Assembly (NCBI GenBank): GCA_030634785.1
Contig: DAOWAC010000033.1
Span: forward strand, 1 to 9,113
Length of the DNA stretch: 9,113 bases
Direction of reading: 5' to 3'
Source: Chloroflexota bacterium
GTDB lineage: Archaea > Iainarchaeota > Iainarchaeia > Iainarchaeales > GCA-2688035
Shown here: one piece after another, positions 1 through 5,509 of the stretch
How the letters are laid out: every line of letters starts with the position of its first letter
How positions within the stretch are numbered: the first letter of the stretch is position 1
Notes under the pieces: generated by a model
Databases searched by the model: none
Seen by the model: the letters and a program-made list of their open reading frames with translations, nothing else
What the model was told of the DNA's origin: nothing
Program-made: the position numbers and the translations under genes

Positions 1-250
1 CCATTTCAAAAAAAAGCGGACCAAGTGCATAAATTAAAAAAAATGCCCACCTTTTTGGATTCAAAATTTTTAAATCAGGCTTTGCATCAACTGACAACCA
101 GAGCTTTTTTACAAGAATTGCAGTCAAAATAGAAAAAATGAGTCCAAAGCCAATTTCTTCAACTGACCAAAATAATACCTTGCCAGAACCGGCTGTTAAA
201 ACCAGATAGAACAAAAACGAAAAAATAAAAGCAATTACAAGCACGGTCAT
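1..250 (-). CDS. mnhE: Mrp/Mnh-type Na+/H+ antiporter subunit E (partial)
   Basis: The reading frame starts at ATG 250-248 and runs left off the window edge, giving 83 complete residues. It begins MTVLVIAFIFSFLFYLVLT, a hydrophobic first segment. A second hydrophobic stretch follows (about residues 32-48, EEIGFGLIFSILTAILV), then a basic/polar stretch (KPDLKILNPKRW) and a third segment that ends YALGPLFFEM. This order, and the closing aromatic-Glu-Met/Val pattern, match the MnhE/MrpE family, a small three-helix membrane subunit of multisubunit cation/proton antiporters and of related membrane hydrogenases. The family is usually about 160 residues, so roughly the C-terminal half is missing. 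GAGG at 258-261 lies 7 nt before the start. Further Mrp subunits would be expected to the left, which cannot be seen. The identification rests on pattern recognition of a short fragment; a hydrogenase-associated MrpE-like subunit is equally possible. Confidence 0.72.
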   Translation of the reverse strand, partial: MTVLVIAFIFSFLFYLVLTAGSGKVLFWSVEEIGFGLIFSILTAILVKKLWLSVDAKPDLKILNPKRWAFFLIYALGPLFFEM

Positions 251-316
251 TTTTTTTCCTCAAATTTTTATTTTTGTTTTATTTGCCAAGCCGCAAACGG
301 AACAGAATAACAACCA

Positions 317-340
317 ATTTATTATTTATCCTTTTTTTGC
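317..340 (-). promoter_or_regulatory. Putative promoter of the antiporter subunit gene
   Basis: Read on the minus strand, 340-317 gives a purine-rich BRE-like stretch (AAAAAAAGG) followed by the TATA-like ATAAATAATAAA. A start of transcription about 25 nt downstream would leave a leader of about 45 nt before ATG 250. This fits archaeal promoter spacing but is only a sequence match. Confidence 0.4.
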
Positions 341-402
341 TTTAATGAACGGAGAACAAAAAGTAATAAAAATGCAAGTAATTGAAGCCTTTATTGTCTT
401 CC

Positions 403-418
403 AGAAAGGTATAAAAAG
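403..418 (+). promoter_or_regulatory. BRE/TATA promoter of the DEAD-box helicase
   Basis: AGAAAGG (403-409) directly followed by TATAAAAAG (410-418) is a near-textbook archaeal BRE plus TATA box and the best promoter match in the window. Initiation about 25 nt downstream (near 440) would give a leader of about 100 nt. A weaker TATA-like stretch near 496-503 could give a shorter leader. The 290-bp gap between the divergent genes holds nothing else convincing. Confidence 0.55.
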
Positions 419-490
419 ACTCATGAACCTGATTATGTAATACAATAGCGTATCTAATTCTTTAATGAATTAACATATTATTTGTATAAC

Positions 491-516
491 TGCAAATTAT
501 AAAATTAAAATTTGCA
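491..516 (+). promoter_or_regulatory. Leader hairpin upstream of the helicase
   Basis: TGCAAATT (491-498) and AATTTGCA (509-516) form a perfect 8-bp inverted repeat with a 10-nt AT-rich loop. It ends 11 nt before the ribosome binding site AGGTGA (528-533), which lies 7 nt ahead of ATG 541. It sits inside the inferred long leader, so a role in temperature-dependent translation or mRNA stability is possible. The stem is AT-rich, so part of the signal could be chance. Confidence 0.4.
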
Positions 517-540
517 TAGGACTAAAAAGGTGAAAATATA

Positions 541-1989
541 ATGGTAAATTTTGAACAAATGCCTCTAAGCAAAGAAATCAAAAGGGCATTAAAGGGACTT
601 GATTATAAGACCCCTACAGAAGTGCAGGAAAAAACAATTCCTCTCATAATGAAAGGAACTAATGTTATTTCAAAAAGCTTTACTGGTTCTGGAAAAACAG
701 CTGCTTTTGGAATAGCAATTGCAGAAAGAATGCTTCAAGGAAGAGCAAAATCTGTTCTTATACTTTGTCCAACCAGAGAACTTGCAACACAGGTTGGAAA
801 AGAAATTTCGTCAATAATAAAATTCACAGGCTTTAAGCTTGTAACAGTATATGGTGGTCACAAAATAAGCACAGAACTTCGTGAATTGGATAGAGGAGTT
901 GACATTCTTTGTGCCACTCCAGGCAGGCTTTTGGATCACTTTAAACGCAGAGCAATTGACCCAAGAATCTTTGACACTGTGGTTCTGGACGAGGCTGACC
1001 GAATGCTTGACATGGGATTTATTTCGGATCTAAAAGAAATACTTGCATTTGTAAGACCTGAGTACACACATCTCTTTTCAGCTACACTTGACGGAAGTGT
1101 TGCACAATTAATCCAAAAATACATTCCTGAATACAAAGAAGTAATTATAGAGGATGAAATTCTTGGAAAAAACATAATTGAAAAAACAATAACTGTTTCA
1201 AGAAACAGCAAACTAAGAGAATTGATTGCAATAATCAAAAACGCAGGCGAAGGCAGAGTCCTGGTTTTTGTTTCAACAAAAAGATATGCTGACAAACTCA
1301 ATTTTGAATTAAAAGATCAGGGCTTTAAATCCACAAGCATTCACGGTGGTAAAACACAAAAAGGTCGTGAAATTTCTTTAAAAAATTTCAAGCTTGGAAG
1401 AAAAAATATTCTAATTGCAACAGATGTTGCTGCACGAGGGCTTCAAGTTGACAATGTTGAATTTGTTGTAAACTTTGACAGACCAAACGATGCAGATACC
1501 TACAAGCACAGAGTTGGAAGAACAGGAAGAATGGGTGCAACAGGACATGCAATAACCTTTATGCCTGAAGACGCAGAAAGCCGTGAACTATGGTTTGATT
1601 CAATGAAATCAAGAAGAGCAATGCCAATGGGAAGAGGTGGCAGAGGCGGATATGGAACCAGAGGCAGTTCAGGTGGCAGAGGTAGCTATGGCGGCGGAAG
1701 CCGAGGTCCTAGCAGAGGTACTGGAAGCCGAGGTCCTAGTAGCCGAGGTCCTAGTAGCCGAGGTCCTAGTAGCCGAAGTTTTGCTAGTAGAAGCGGTGGC
1801 AGAAGTCCTAGTAGAAATTCTGGAGATAGGAGTTCTAGCAGAGGTCCTAATAGCAGAGGTTCTGGTGGAAGAAGTTCAAGCAGAGGACACCGAGAAGCAG
1901 AACATCGTGGTTTTCATGGAAGTAGCAGTACAAGGAAACGTAAGCCAAGAAAAAACAGTGATGTAAGCGATTTTGTTTACAGAAGCTAG
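541..1989 (+). CDS. deaD: DEAD-box ATP-dependent RNA helicase with RG/S-rich tail
   Basis: An ATP-dependent RNA helicase of superfamily 2, acting in RNA unwinding such as ribosome assembly, mRNA decay or cold adaptation. All core motifs are visible: Q motif (TPTEVQ, about 24-29), Walker A TGSGKT (48-53), PTRELA (78-83), TPGR (126-129), DEAD (150-153), SAT (180-182), VLVFVST (240-246), ATDVAARG (293-300) and HRVGRTGR (323-330). Two positions differ from the usual consensus: Ser-Phe where Ala-Gln normally precedes TGSGKT, and Gln after ARGL where Asp is normal. Residues 360-470 form a low-complexity tail rich in Gly, Arg and Ser with RGG and SRGPS repeats, typical of nonspecific RNA binding and condensate formation, ending in a basic stretch. 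AGGTGA with a 7-nt spacer supports the ATG start. The thiI-like gene follows after 42 nt and may share the transcript. Confidence 0.95.
   Translation: MVNFEQMPLSKEIKRALKGLDYKTPTEVQEKTIPLIMKGTNVISKSFTGSGKTAAFGIAIAERMLQGRAKSVLILCPTRELATQVGKEISSIIKFTGFKLVTVYGGHKISTELRELDRGVDILCATPGRLLDHFKRRAIDPRIFDTVVLDEADRMLDMGFISDLKEILAFVRPEYTHLFSATLDGSVAQLIQKYIPEYKEVIIEDEILGKNIIEKTITVSRNSKLRELIAIIKNAGEGRVLVFVSTKRYADKLNFELKDQGFKSTSIHGGKTQKGREISLKNFKLGRKNILIATDVAARGLQVDNVEFVVNFDRPNDADTYKHRVGRTGRMGATGHAITFMPEDAESRELWFDSMKSRRAMPMGRGGRGGYGTRGSSGGRGSYGGGSRGPSRGTGSRGPSSRGPSSRGPSSRSFASRSGGRSPSRNSGDRSSSRGPNSRGSGGRSSSRGHREAEHRGFHGSSSTRKRKPRKNSDVSDFVYRS
1699..1776 (+). repeat. 15-bp tandem repeats encoding SRGPS in the helicase tail
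   Basis: The unit AGCCGAGGTCCTAGT occurs in three exact tandem copies (1726-1740, 1741-1755, 1756-1770), with a partial fourth from 1771 and a near-copy at 1699-1713. Each unit adds five residues (Ser-Arg-Gly-Pro-Ser) without shifting the frame. Near-identity at the DNA level suggests recent expansion by slippage, so copy number may vary between strains. The unit is also open in another frame, which explains a spurious overlapping reading frame at 1637-1966. Confidence 0.85.
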
Positions 1990-2031
1990 TTTGCATTAAT
2001 TGGAATGAGTTTAATTAATTGAGTTGATGTT

Positions 2032-2652
2032 ATGACAAAAGTCATTGCTTTGGTTTCAGGCGGCATTGACAGTGCTGCTGCAATTTCTCTTGCATTAGAG
2101 CAGGGAATGGAAGTTGTTGCATTGTATTGTAACACTGTTTTTTTAGATAAAAGGGCAGAACAAAAAACTATTGTGCTTATCAAACACCTGGAAAAACTCT
2201 TTGAAAAAAAAATAAAGCTCGTTGTTGTTCCATTTGCTCCAATTCTTAAGGCAATTGTTAAAAATTGTGACAGGAAATTTGCTTGCATTTTGTGTAAGAG
2301 AATGATGTCAAGGCTTGGTGAAAGGCTTGCGATTGAAGAAAATGCAAACGCCTTGCTTAAAGGCGACAGTCTTGGTCAGGTTGCTTCACAAACATTAACC
2401 AACCTAAATGCTGAAGCAGACTGTGTTTCAATTCCTGTAATAAGACCATTGCTTGGAATGGACAAGCTTGAAATTGAAAAAATTGCAAAAAAGTTTGAAA
2501 CTCTTGAAATAAGCACCCAGGCAAGTGCCTACTGTTCAATTCCTGACAAACCGTCAACCGCAGCAAAGCGTTCTTTTATTAAAGCTGAAGAAAAAAAGCT
2601 TGATGTAAAAAACCTTGTTGAAACAGCTTTTTCAAAAAGAAAACTGCTCTAA
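2032..2652 (+). CDS. thiI: ThiI-like PP-loop sulfurtransferase domain, no THUMP
   Basis: Resembles the C-terminal adenylating domain of ThiI, which uses ATP to activate U8 of tRNA for conversion to 4-thiouridine. The PP-loop SGGIDS is at residues 9-14. The family signature GDSLGQVASQTLTNL is at 111-125, PVIRPLLGMDKLEI at 135-148, and YCSIPDKP at 167-174 carries Cys168, which lines up with the catalytic-region Cys of bacterial ThiI. C85-x-x-C88 corresponds to the CxxC of archaeal ThiI proteins. At 206 residues it is about half the usual length: the N-terminal NFLD and THUMP domains are absent. The upstream codons in this frame contain TAG and TGA before ATG 2032, so no hidden N-terminus exists here. 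The RBS is weak, so translation may be coupled to the helicase. It may need a partner THUMP protein or may serve another sulfur pathway. Confidence 0.85.
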   Translation: MTKVIALVSGGIDSAAAISLALEQGMEVVALYCNTVFLDKRAEQKTIVLIKHLEKLFEKKIKLVVVPFAPILKAIVKNCDRKFACILCKRMMSRLGERLAIEENANALLKGDSLGQVASQTLTNLNAEADCVSIPVIRPLLGMDKLEIEKIAKKFETLEISTQASAYCSIPDKPSTAAKRSFIKAEEKKLDVKNLVETAFSKRKLL

Positions 2653-2670
2653 TTGCTTTATTTTTGCATT

Positions 2671-2700
2671 TTTGGCTTTTGAATTGCCAAATATAATAAG
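2671..2700 (+). promoter_or_regulatory. Inverted repeat overlapping the rbr-dfx promoter
   Basis: TTTGGC (2671-2676) and GCCAAA (2686-2691) form a perfect inverted repeat with 9 nt between. The right arm runs into a TATA-like stretch (AAATATAATAAG, 2689-2700). Expected initiation near 2720-2725 places the ribosome binding site (2729-2734) in a short leader. The repeat therefore sits where a repressor could compete with TFB/TBP. It could also be a weak hairpin helping to end the thiI-like transcript, since T-rich runs lie just upstream (2657-2673). Confidence 0.4.
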
Positions 2701-2740
2701 TTTGTTGCAATAATTAAAAGAGAACAGAAGAGGATTTGCT

Positions 2741-3325
2741 TTGAAGGAAACTTTAAAAAATCTGGCCAAAGCCTTTATTGGTGAAAGTCAGGCAAGAAAC
2801 CGTTACGATTTTTACGCAAAGAAGGCAAAAAAAGAGGGCTTTGAGCAAATTGCAGAAATTTTCCTTATTACTGCAGAAAACGAAAAAACGCATGCAAAAA
2901 GGCTGTTTGAACACATTAACGAATTAAAAAAGAAAAGCGGCGAAAAGCTTGGCGAAATAGAGATTGAAGCTTCAGTGCCGACAACCTATGGTACTACTGC
3001 AGAAAACCTTAAAGCGGCAATTGCAGGAGAAAACCACGAGCATACAAAAATGTATCCTGAATTTGCAGCAACAGCTGAAAAAGAGGGTTTAACAGAAATT
3101 GCCAAAAGGCTAAAGTCAATTGCAAAAGCTGAAGAGCATCATGAAGAAAGGTATGTCAAGCTTTTGAAGCAGGTTGAAGCAGGAACCGTTTTCAAAAAAG
3201 ACAAAGAAGTCTGGTGGATTTGCAGGGAATGCGGTTATGCCCACTTTGGCAAAGAGCCTCCTGAAGAATGTCCCAGTTGTGACCATCCCAAAAGCTTTTA
3301 CCAGTTAAAATGCGAGGAATACTAA
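2741..3325 (+). CDS. rbr: Rubrerythrin
   Basis: A cytoplasmic non-haem iron peroxidase that reduces hydrogen peroxide with electrons passed through a rubredoxin-like centre. The four-helix diiron domain carries the expected ligands: E15 (GESQAR), E48xxH51 (ENEKTH), E97 and E100 (GENHEH), and E131xxH134 (EEHHE). The C-terminal rubredoxin domain has C161xxC164 and C177xxC180 around [12 protein letters not shown]. The length of 194 residues is normal for a single-module rubrerythrin. The start is TTG at 2741, chosen because AGAGGA (2729-2734) lies 6 nt ahead and no ATG gives the conserved N-terminus. It is followed 13 nt later by the superoxide reductase gene, so the two very probably form one operon that detoxifies superoxide and then peroxide, as in many anaerobes. 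Likely controlled from the promoter with the inverted repeat at 2671-2691. Confidence 0.97.
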   Translation: MKETLKNLAKAFIGESQARNRYDFYAKKAKKEGFEQIAEIFLITAENEKTHAKRLFEHINELKKKSGEKLGEIEIEASVPTTYGTTAENLKAAIAGENHEHTKMYPEFAATAEKEGLTEIAKRLKSIAKAEEHHEERYVKLLKQVEAGTVFKKDKEVWWICRECGYAHFGKEPPEECPSCDHPKSFYQLKCEEY

Positions 3326-3338
3326 AAAAGGCGATAAA

Positions 3339-3722
3339 ATGAAGGTGGAAAAAGTAGGGCAAGTGTACAAATGTGAAATTTGCGGAAACATTGTGGAAGT
3401 GCTTTACGTTGGAGGCGGCGAGCTTGTGTGCTGTGGCCAGCCGATGAACCTGCTTGAAGAAAAAACAGAGGATCAAGGAAAGGAAAAGCATGTTCCAGTA
3501 ATAAAAAAAACCGAGAAAGGCGTAAAAGTAAAGGTAGGTTCAGTTCCGCATCCAATGGAAGAAAAGCACTTCATTGAATGGATTGAAATTATTGCGGACG
3601 GAAATTCTTGCAAAAAATTCCTAAAACCAGGGCAAGCACCAGAAGCAGAATTTGAAACAACCGCCACAAACATTACTGCAAGAATTTACTGCAATTTGCA
3701 CGCTTTGTGGAAATCAAAATAA
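3339..3722 (+). CDS. dfx: Desulfoferrodoxin (2Fe superoxide reductase)
   Basis: Reduces superoxide to hydrogen peroxide without making oxygen, supplying substrate to the rubrerythrin encoded just upstream. Residues 1-36 form a desulforedoxin-like domain with four Cys ligands of centre I (C12, C15, C31, C32). The catalytic centre II ligands are all present: H51 in EKHVPV, H71 in VPHPM, H77 in EKHFIEW, and C118 with H121 in the closing CNLHALWK. The Glu49-Lys50 pair before H51 matches the catalytic lysine loop. The length of 127 residues is that of a standard two-iron enzyme. ATG 3339 follows the rbr stop by 13 nt with AAAAGG (3326-3331) as ribosome binding site, so co-transcription is very likely. 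The gene ends 24 nt before the stop codon of the convergent ogg gene. Confidence 0.97.
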   Translation: MKVEKVGQVYKCEICGNIVEVLYVGGGELVCCGQPMNLLEEKTEDQGKEKHVPVIKKTEKGVKVKVGSVPHPMEEKHFIEWIEIIADGNSCKKFLKPGQAPEAEFETTATNITARIYCNLHALWKSK

Positions 3723-3736
3723 GATTTGTGAAAATC

Positions 3737-3770
3737 AAAACAGGAATCACTTCAAAACTTTTCCTGTTTT
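3737..3770. terminator. Hairpin between convergent dfx and ogg
   Basis: AAAACAGGAA (3737-3746) and TTCCTGTTTT (3761-3770) are a perfect 10-bp inverted repeat with a 14-nt loop. It lies 14 nt past the dfx stop and overlaps the last codons of ogg (stop 3749-3747). Its placement between tail-to-tail genes suggests a shared 3'-end or RNA-stability element. There is no long T tract directly after it on either strand, so intrinsic termination is not certain. Confidence 0.45.
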
Positions 3771-4385
3771 CATATACCACATAAATAAGTCCAGCTCTGC
3801 CGCTGGCATTTTAAGTTCTTTTGCAAGTTTCAAAAACTTTTTCTCAATTTCAAAATATTTTTTCCTACTAAGAGTTCTTGGTCTTTCATCAATAAGCCCT
3901 TCCTCTTGCATAAGATTCAGAATATGTCTATCCAAAATTGCCAGGTTTTTAAAACCAACATTTCTCAAAAAATGCGAAGCTTCCTTGTATCCAATTCCTC
4001 TGATATTTTTTACAAGCCACTCTCTTGCAGCCTTCTCTCCTTTCTTACTTGCAATTCCTTGTACAATTTCCTTAACATTCAAACACTTTCTTGCTTCTAC
4101 AATAAATCTTGTCTTATTGTTATGAAACCTATGCCCTTCTCCCTTAATGCATTTAACTATTTCAACTTCGTTTGCATTGCAAAACCCTTTTACTCCAAGC
4201 TTTTTCTGAATTTTAATGGCTGTTTCTGCCTTGCTGTTTGCAGTAAGAATACAAAAACACAGTTCAGAAAACCACTGCTTTCTGTCCTTTCTTTTAAACG
4301 ACTCAAATTCAAGGAGCCTTTTTTTAACAAGTCCAGCAACTGGTGTTTTGCGCAATTGCCTTACCTGCTGAATAATGCTACTCAT
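3747..4385 (-). CDS. ogg: Ogg2-type 8-oxoguanine DNA glycosylase/AP lyase
   Basis: Removes 8-oxoguanine opposite cytosine and cleaves the abasic strand, the first step of base excision repair of oxidised DNA. The helix-hairpin-helix lies at about residues 126-141 (KNIRGIGYKEASHFLR), with K134 as the catalytic lysine and D152 in LAILDRHIL as the catalytic aspartate, the same arrangement as archaeal Ogg2 of the Methanocaldococcus type. The protein ends in a lysine (MKTGKVLK), and the C-terminal lysine of Ogg2 enzymes is known to help tell 8-oxoguanine from guanine. The length of 212 residues is typical. ATG 4385 is preceded only by a weak GAAAG. The gene faces rbr-dfx, giving one locus for oxidant removal and repair of oxidised bases. 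It is not AGOG, which lacks this arrangement. Confidence 0.94.
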   Translation of the reverse strand: MSSIIQQVRQLRKTPVAGLVKKRLLEFESFKRKDRKQWFSELCFCILTANSKAETAIKIQKKLGVKGFCNANEVEIVKCIKGEGHRFHNNKTRFIVEARKCLNVKEIVQGIASKKGEKAAREWLVKNIRGIGYKEASHFLRNVGFKNLAILDRHILNLMQEEGLIDERPRTLSRKKYFEIEKKFLKLAKELKMPAAELDLFMWYMKTGKVLK

Positions 4386-4405
4386 AATCTTTCAAAAAAG
4401 CGATT

Positions 4406-4446
4406 AAAAATTATTGCCTTCCAGATTCTTGTTTGGTTGGCAATAA
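4406..4446 (-). terminator. Putative terminator downstream of the MazF-like toxin
   Basis: On the minus strand TTATTGCC (4446-4439) and GGCAATAA (4418-4411) form a perfect 8-bp stem. Inner CCA/TGG bases extend it, and TTTTT (4410-4406) follows directly. It starts 22 nt past the toxin stop codon and fits an oligo-T/hairpin terminator for the toxin-antitoxin operon, upstream of ogg. The AT-rich segment just after it may also contain the ogg promoter. Confidence 0.55.
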
Positions 4447-4468
4447 GTGGTTAGTAGTCTGTTGTTTC

Positions 4469-4825
4469 TTATAACTCATACAATTCCTTTATTTTTTGTT
4501 TTACTTCTTTTAGTTTTTGGTTGGAAATTTTTCCTATTTTTTGATTAATCAACTTCTTTTCTATTGTTGTAGGAAAATCCACAAGAATTTTGCTTTCTGC
4601 TCTAAGTTCTCCTTCGTCCAAATCTTTATTTATCAGTTTTACATCGTATTTTGCTTTTGCGGGTGTTGAGGAAATACTTAACACAATCAGATCTTCTGAA
4701 TGCTTGTTATAATCTGAATTGCTTATCGCAAGAACTGGTCTTCTCTTAAAGCCCACTTGTTGTGAGTAGAGAATATTTGCAATGATTATGTTGCCTTGTT
4801 CAAAACTTGAAGAGTTTTTCTGCAT
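4469..4825 (-). CDS. MazF/PemK-like endoribonuclease toxin
   Basis: Probably a sequence-specific mRNA interferase. The fold signature is clear: SFEQGNIIIANI (7-18), GFKRRPVLAISN (25-36) with the conserved Arg29-Pro30-Val, LIVLSISSTP (46-55) with the catalytic-position Ser/Thr, then ESKILVDFPTTIEKK and a C-terminal helix, all as in PemK/MazF/Kid proteins. The frame opens further to 4888, but that would overlap the antitoxin by nearly 90 nt. I chose ATG 4825 because GAGG (4832-4835) lies 6 nt ahead; ATG 4828, the codon before, is the alternative. This gives 118 residues, a normal MazF length, and a start 26 nt inside the antitoxin gene, typical of translational coupling. Antitoxin-first order and overlap support a type II toxin-antitoxin operon. 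Confidence 0.85.
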   Translation of the reverse strand: MQKNSSSFEQGNIIIANILYSQQVGFKRRPVLAISNSDYNKHSEDLIVLSISSTPAKAKYDVKLINKDLDEGELRAESKILVDFPTTIEKKLINQKIGKISNQKLKEVKQKIKELYEL

Positions 4826-5003
4826 CATCTCCCTCTTCAACAAGTCTTTTGTAGGCGTATGCTCTAAGTGGTTTTTTTTCCGCTTCAAGCAGGTTTATCT
4901 TTTCTTGAAATGTTTGTCTTGCTACTTCTGTCCACTTTATTTCAGAGTGCTTTCTCATTTTGCTATGTAATTTGTCAGGAATTGCCATAGTCATATTAAC
5001 CAT
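4800..5003 (-). CDS. Ribbon-helix-helix antitoxin (partner of MazF-like toxin)
   Basis: A small 67-residue protein. Its N-terminus (MTMAIPDKLHSKMRKHSEIKWTEVARQTF) is the archaeal ribbon-helix-helix pattern: a beta strand, a helix, then the IKWTEVAR turn-helix. It should dimerise, bind the operon promoter, and use the charged C-terminal tail (about 40-67) to cap the toxin. ATG 5003 is chosen over the internal Met4 and Met6 because AAGGTGA (5008-5014) lies 4 nt ahead. Its stop overlaps the start of the toxin gene. This antitoxin type is often found with VapC PIN toxins; here the partner is MazF-like, a known kind of partner exchange. Probably autoregulates through the 9-bp tandem repeat at 5015-5032. 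Confidence 0.82.
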   Translation of the reverse strand: MVNMTMAIPDKLHSKMRKHSEIKWTEVARQTFQEKINLLEAEKKPLRAYAYKRLVEEGDDAEKLFKF

Positions 5004-5007
5004 AAAA

Positions 5008-5053
5008 TCACCTTAAATAAGTAAAATAAGTAGAACTCTATTTAAAGCTTTCT
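5008..5053 (-). promoter_or_regulatory. Promoter and candidate operator of the RHH/MazF-like operon
   Basis: On the minus strand, GAAAGC (5053-5048 region) and TTTAAATA (5046-5039) resemble BRE plus TATA, placing initiation near 5017. Two exact head-to-tail copies of a 9-bp unit (plus strand AAATAAGTA, 5015-5023 and 5024-5032) fill the space between the TATA and the ribosome binding site AAGGTGA (5014-5008). Tandem repeats at the initiation site are what a ribbon-helix-helix repressor would use as operator half-sites. Confidence 0.5.
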
Positions 5054-5102
5054 TTCTGTTTGGAATTCTGTAAATTACATAATTTAAATATATATTCAAG
5101 GT

Positions 5103-5411
5103 CTACTTTTTGAGTTTTTTGACTGTTTCAAAATAAGTGCTTTCGGTTGTGGGTTCATCCATGAATTTTACAAATGCTTTAACACTGTCTAATTCCAACA
5201 CTCTTTTAGCAGCTGTTTTTGCTTCTTCCAAGCTGTTCCAGTGCAATATCTCCAGCCGGTTCCCGTTCTCTTCTTTGCAAAGTTGCCAGTCAATTAGTCC
5301 TTTTTGGGTTTTTAAGTCTGGAATCATTTTTTCAGCTGCTTTAAGAAAATCGTCTGTTTTAGCATCCTTACACAACTTGTAGCGAATAATCTCAACAATC
5401 ATAGAAATCAC
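5103..5411 (-). CDS. ABM-like dimeric alpha/beta-barrel protein
   Basis: A 102-residue protein with the pattern of the antibiotic-biosynthesis-monooxygenase/quinol-monooxygenase-like dimeric alpha/beta barrel superfamily. It has a first strand MIVEIIRYKL, helix DFLKAAEKMIPDLKTQKGLIDWQLCKEENGN, a strand LEILHWNSLEEAKTAAKRVLE with the typical W-x-S-x-x-E-A-K/A-x-x-A motif (58-67), and a closing FVKFMDEPTTESTYFETVKKL. The true substrate is unknown; members range from quinol oxidation to haem or stress-related roles, and many have none assigned. The start is GTG 5411 because GAAGGA (5418-5423) lies 6 nt ahead; ATG 5402 would leave a 15-nt gap. It sits just left of the tRNA-Tyr fragment and between two toxin-antitoxin pairs, so it may be cargo of the same variable region. 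Confidence 0.7.
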   Translation of the reverse strand: MISMIVEIIRYKLCKDAKTDDFLKAAEKMIPDLKTQKGLIDWQLCKEENGNRLEILHWNSLEEAKTAAKRVLELDSVKAFVKFMDEPTTESTYFETVKKLKK

Positions 5412-5431
5412 TAATTATCCTTCGTTTGTCT

Positions 5432-5475
5432 GGCGTGATTGTGTAATCCCGCCTCTCGGAATCGCACACGGTAAC
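5432..5475 (-). pseudogene. Decayed 3'-exon fragment of tRNA-Tyr with trailer (att-like copy)
   Basis: On the minus strand this reads GTTACCG, then a shortened T-arm region, then CCGAGAGGCGGGA and the trailer TTACACAATCACGCC. Compared with the intact tRNA-Tyr, 5432-5460 matches 6113-6141 at 27 of 29 positions, with a 20-bp exact run (5436-5455 against 6117-6136) offset by 681 bp. GTTACCG at 5475-5469 also matches the 3' splice region of the intact gene, with about 10 nt of the variable/T-arm region missing. The T-stem does not pair and there is no acceptor 5' half, so it cannot be a working tRNA. It lies in the leader of the ABM-like gene. Confidence 0.72.
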
Positions 5476-5509
5476 ACGTTGGTTGGTAGTGGGTTGTTTG
5501 TGGTGTTTC

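Noticed and set aside
345..440. 31-codon frame ATG 345 to TAA 438 in the divergent promoter region
   Set aside because: It overlaps the best promoter in the window (403-418), has no clear domain, and lies in AT-rich DNA where such frames occur by chance.
1637..1966. Open frame of 109 codons overlapping the helicase tail, rich in Ala, Glu and Val
   Set aside because: It is the +1-type shadow of the RG/S-repeat DNA; the repeat unit is open in several frames. It has no ribosome binding site of its own and no recognisable domain.
1984..2031. A fused helicase-ThiI protein by readthrough, as the two genes share a frame
   Set aside because: TAG (1987-1989) and TGA (2020-2022) both interrupt the frame, and nothing suggests recoding.
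3652..4454. Plus-strand frames of 157 and 182 codons across ogg
   Set aside because: Both are antisense to a gene with full catalytic motifs, and their products have the biased composition of reverse-strand shadows.
4826..4888. N-terminal extension of the MazF-like toxin
   Set aside because: The added residues lie wholly inside the antitoxin gene, are not part of the MazF fold, and the GAGG at 4832-4835 points to ATG 4825 or 4828.
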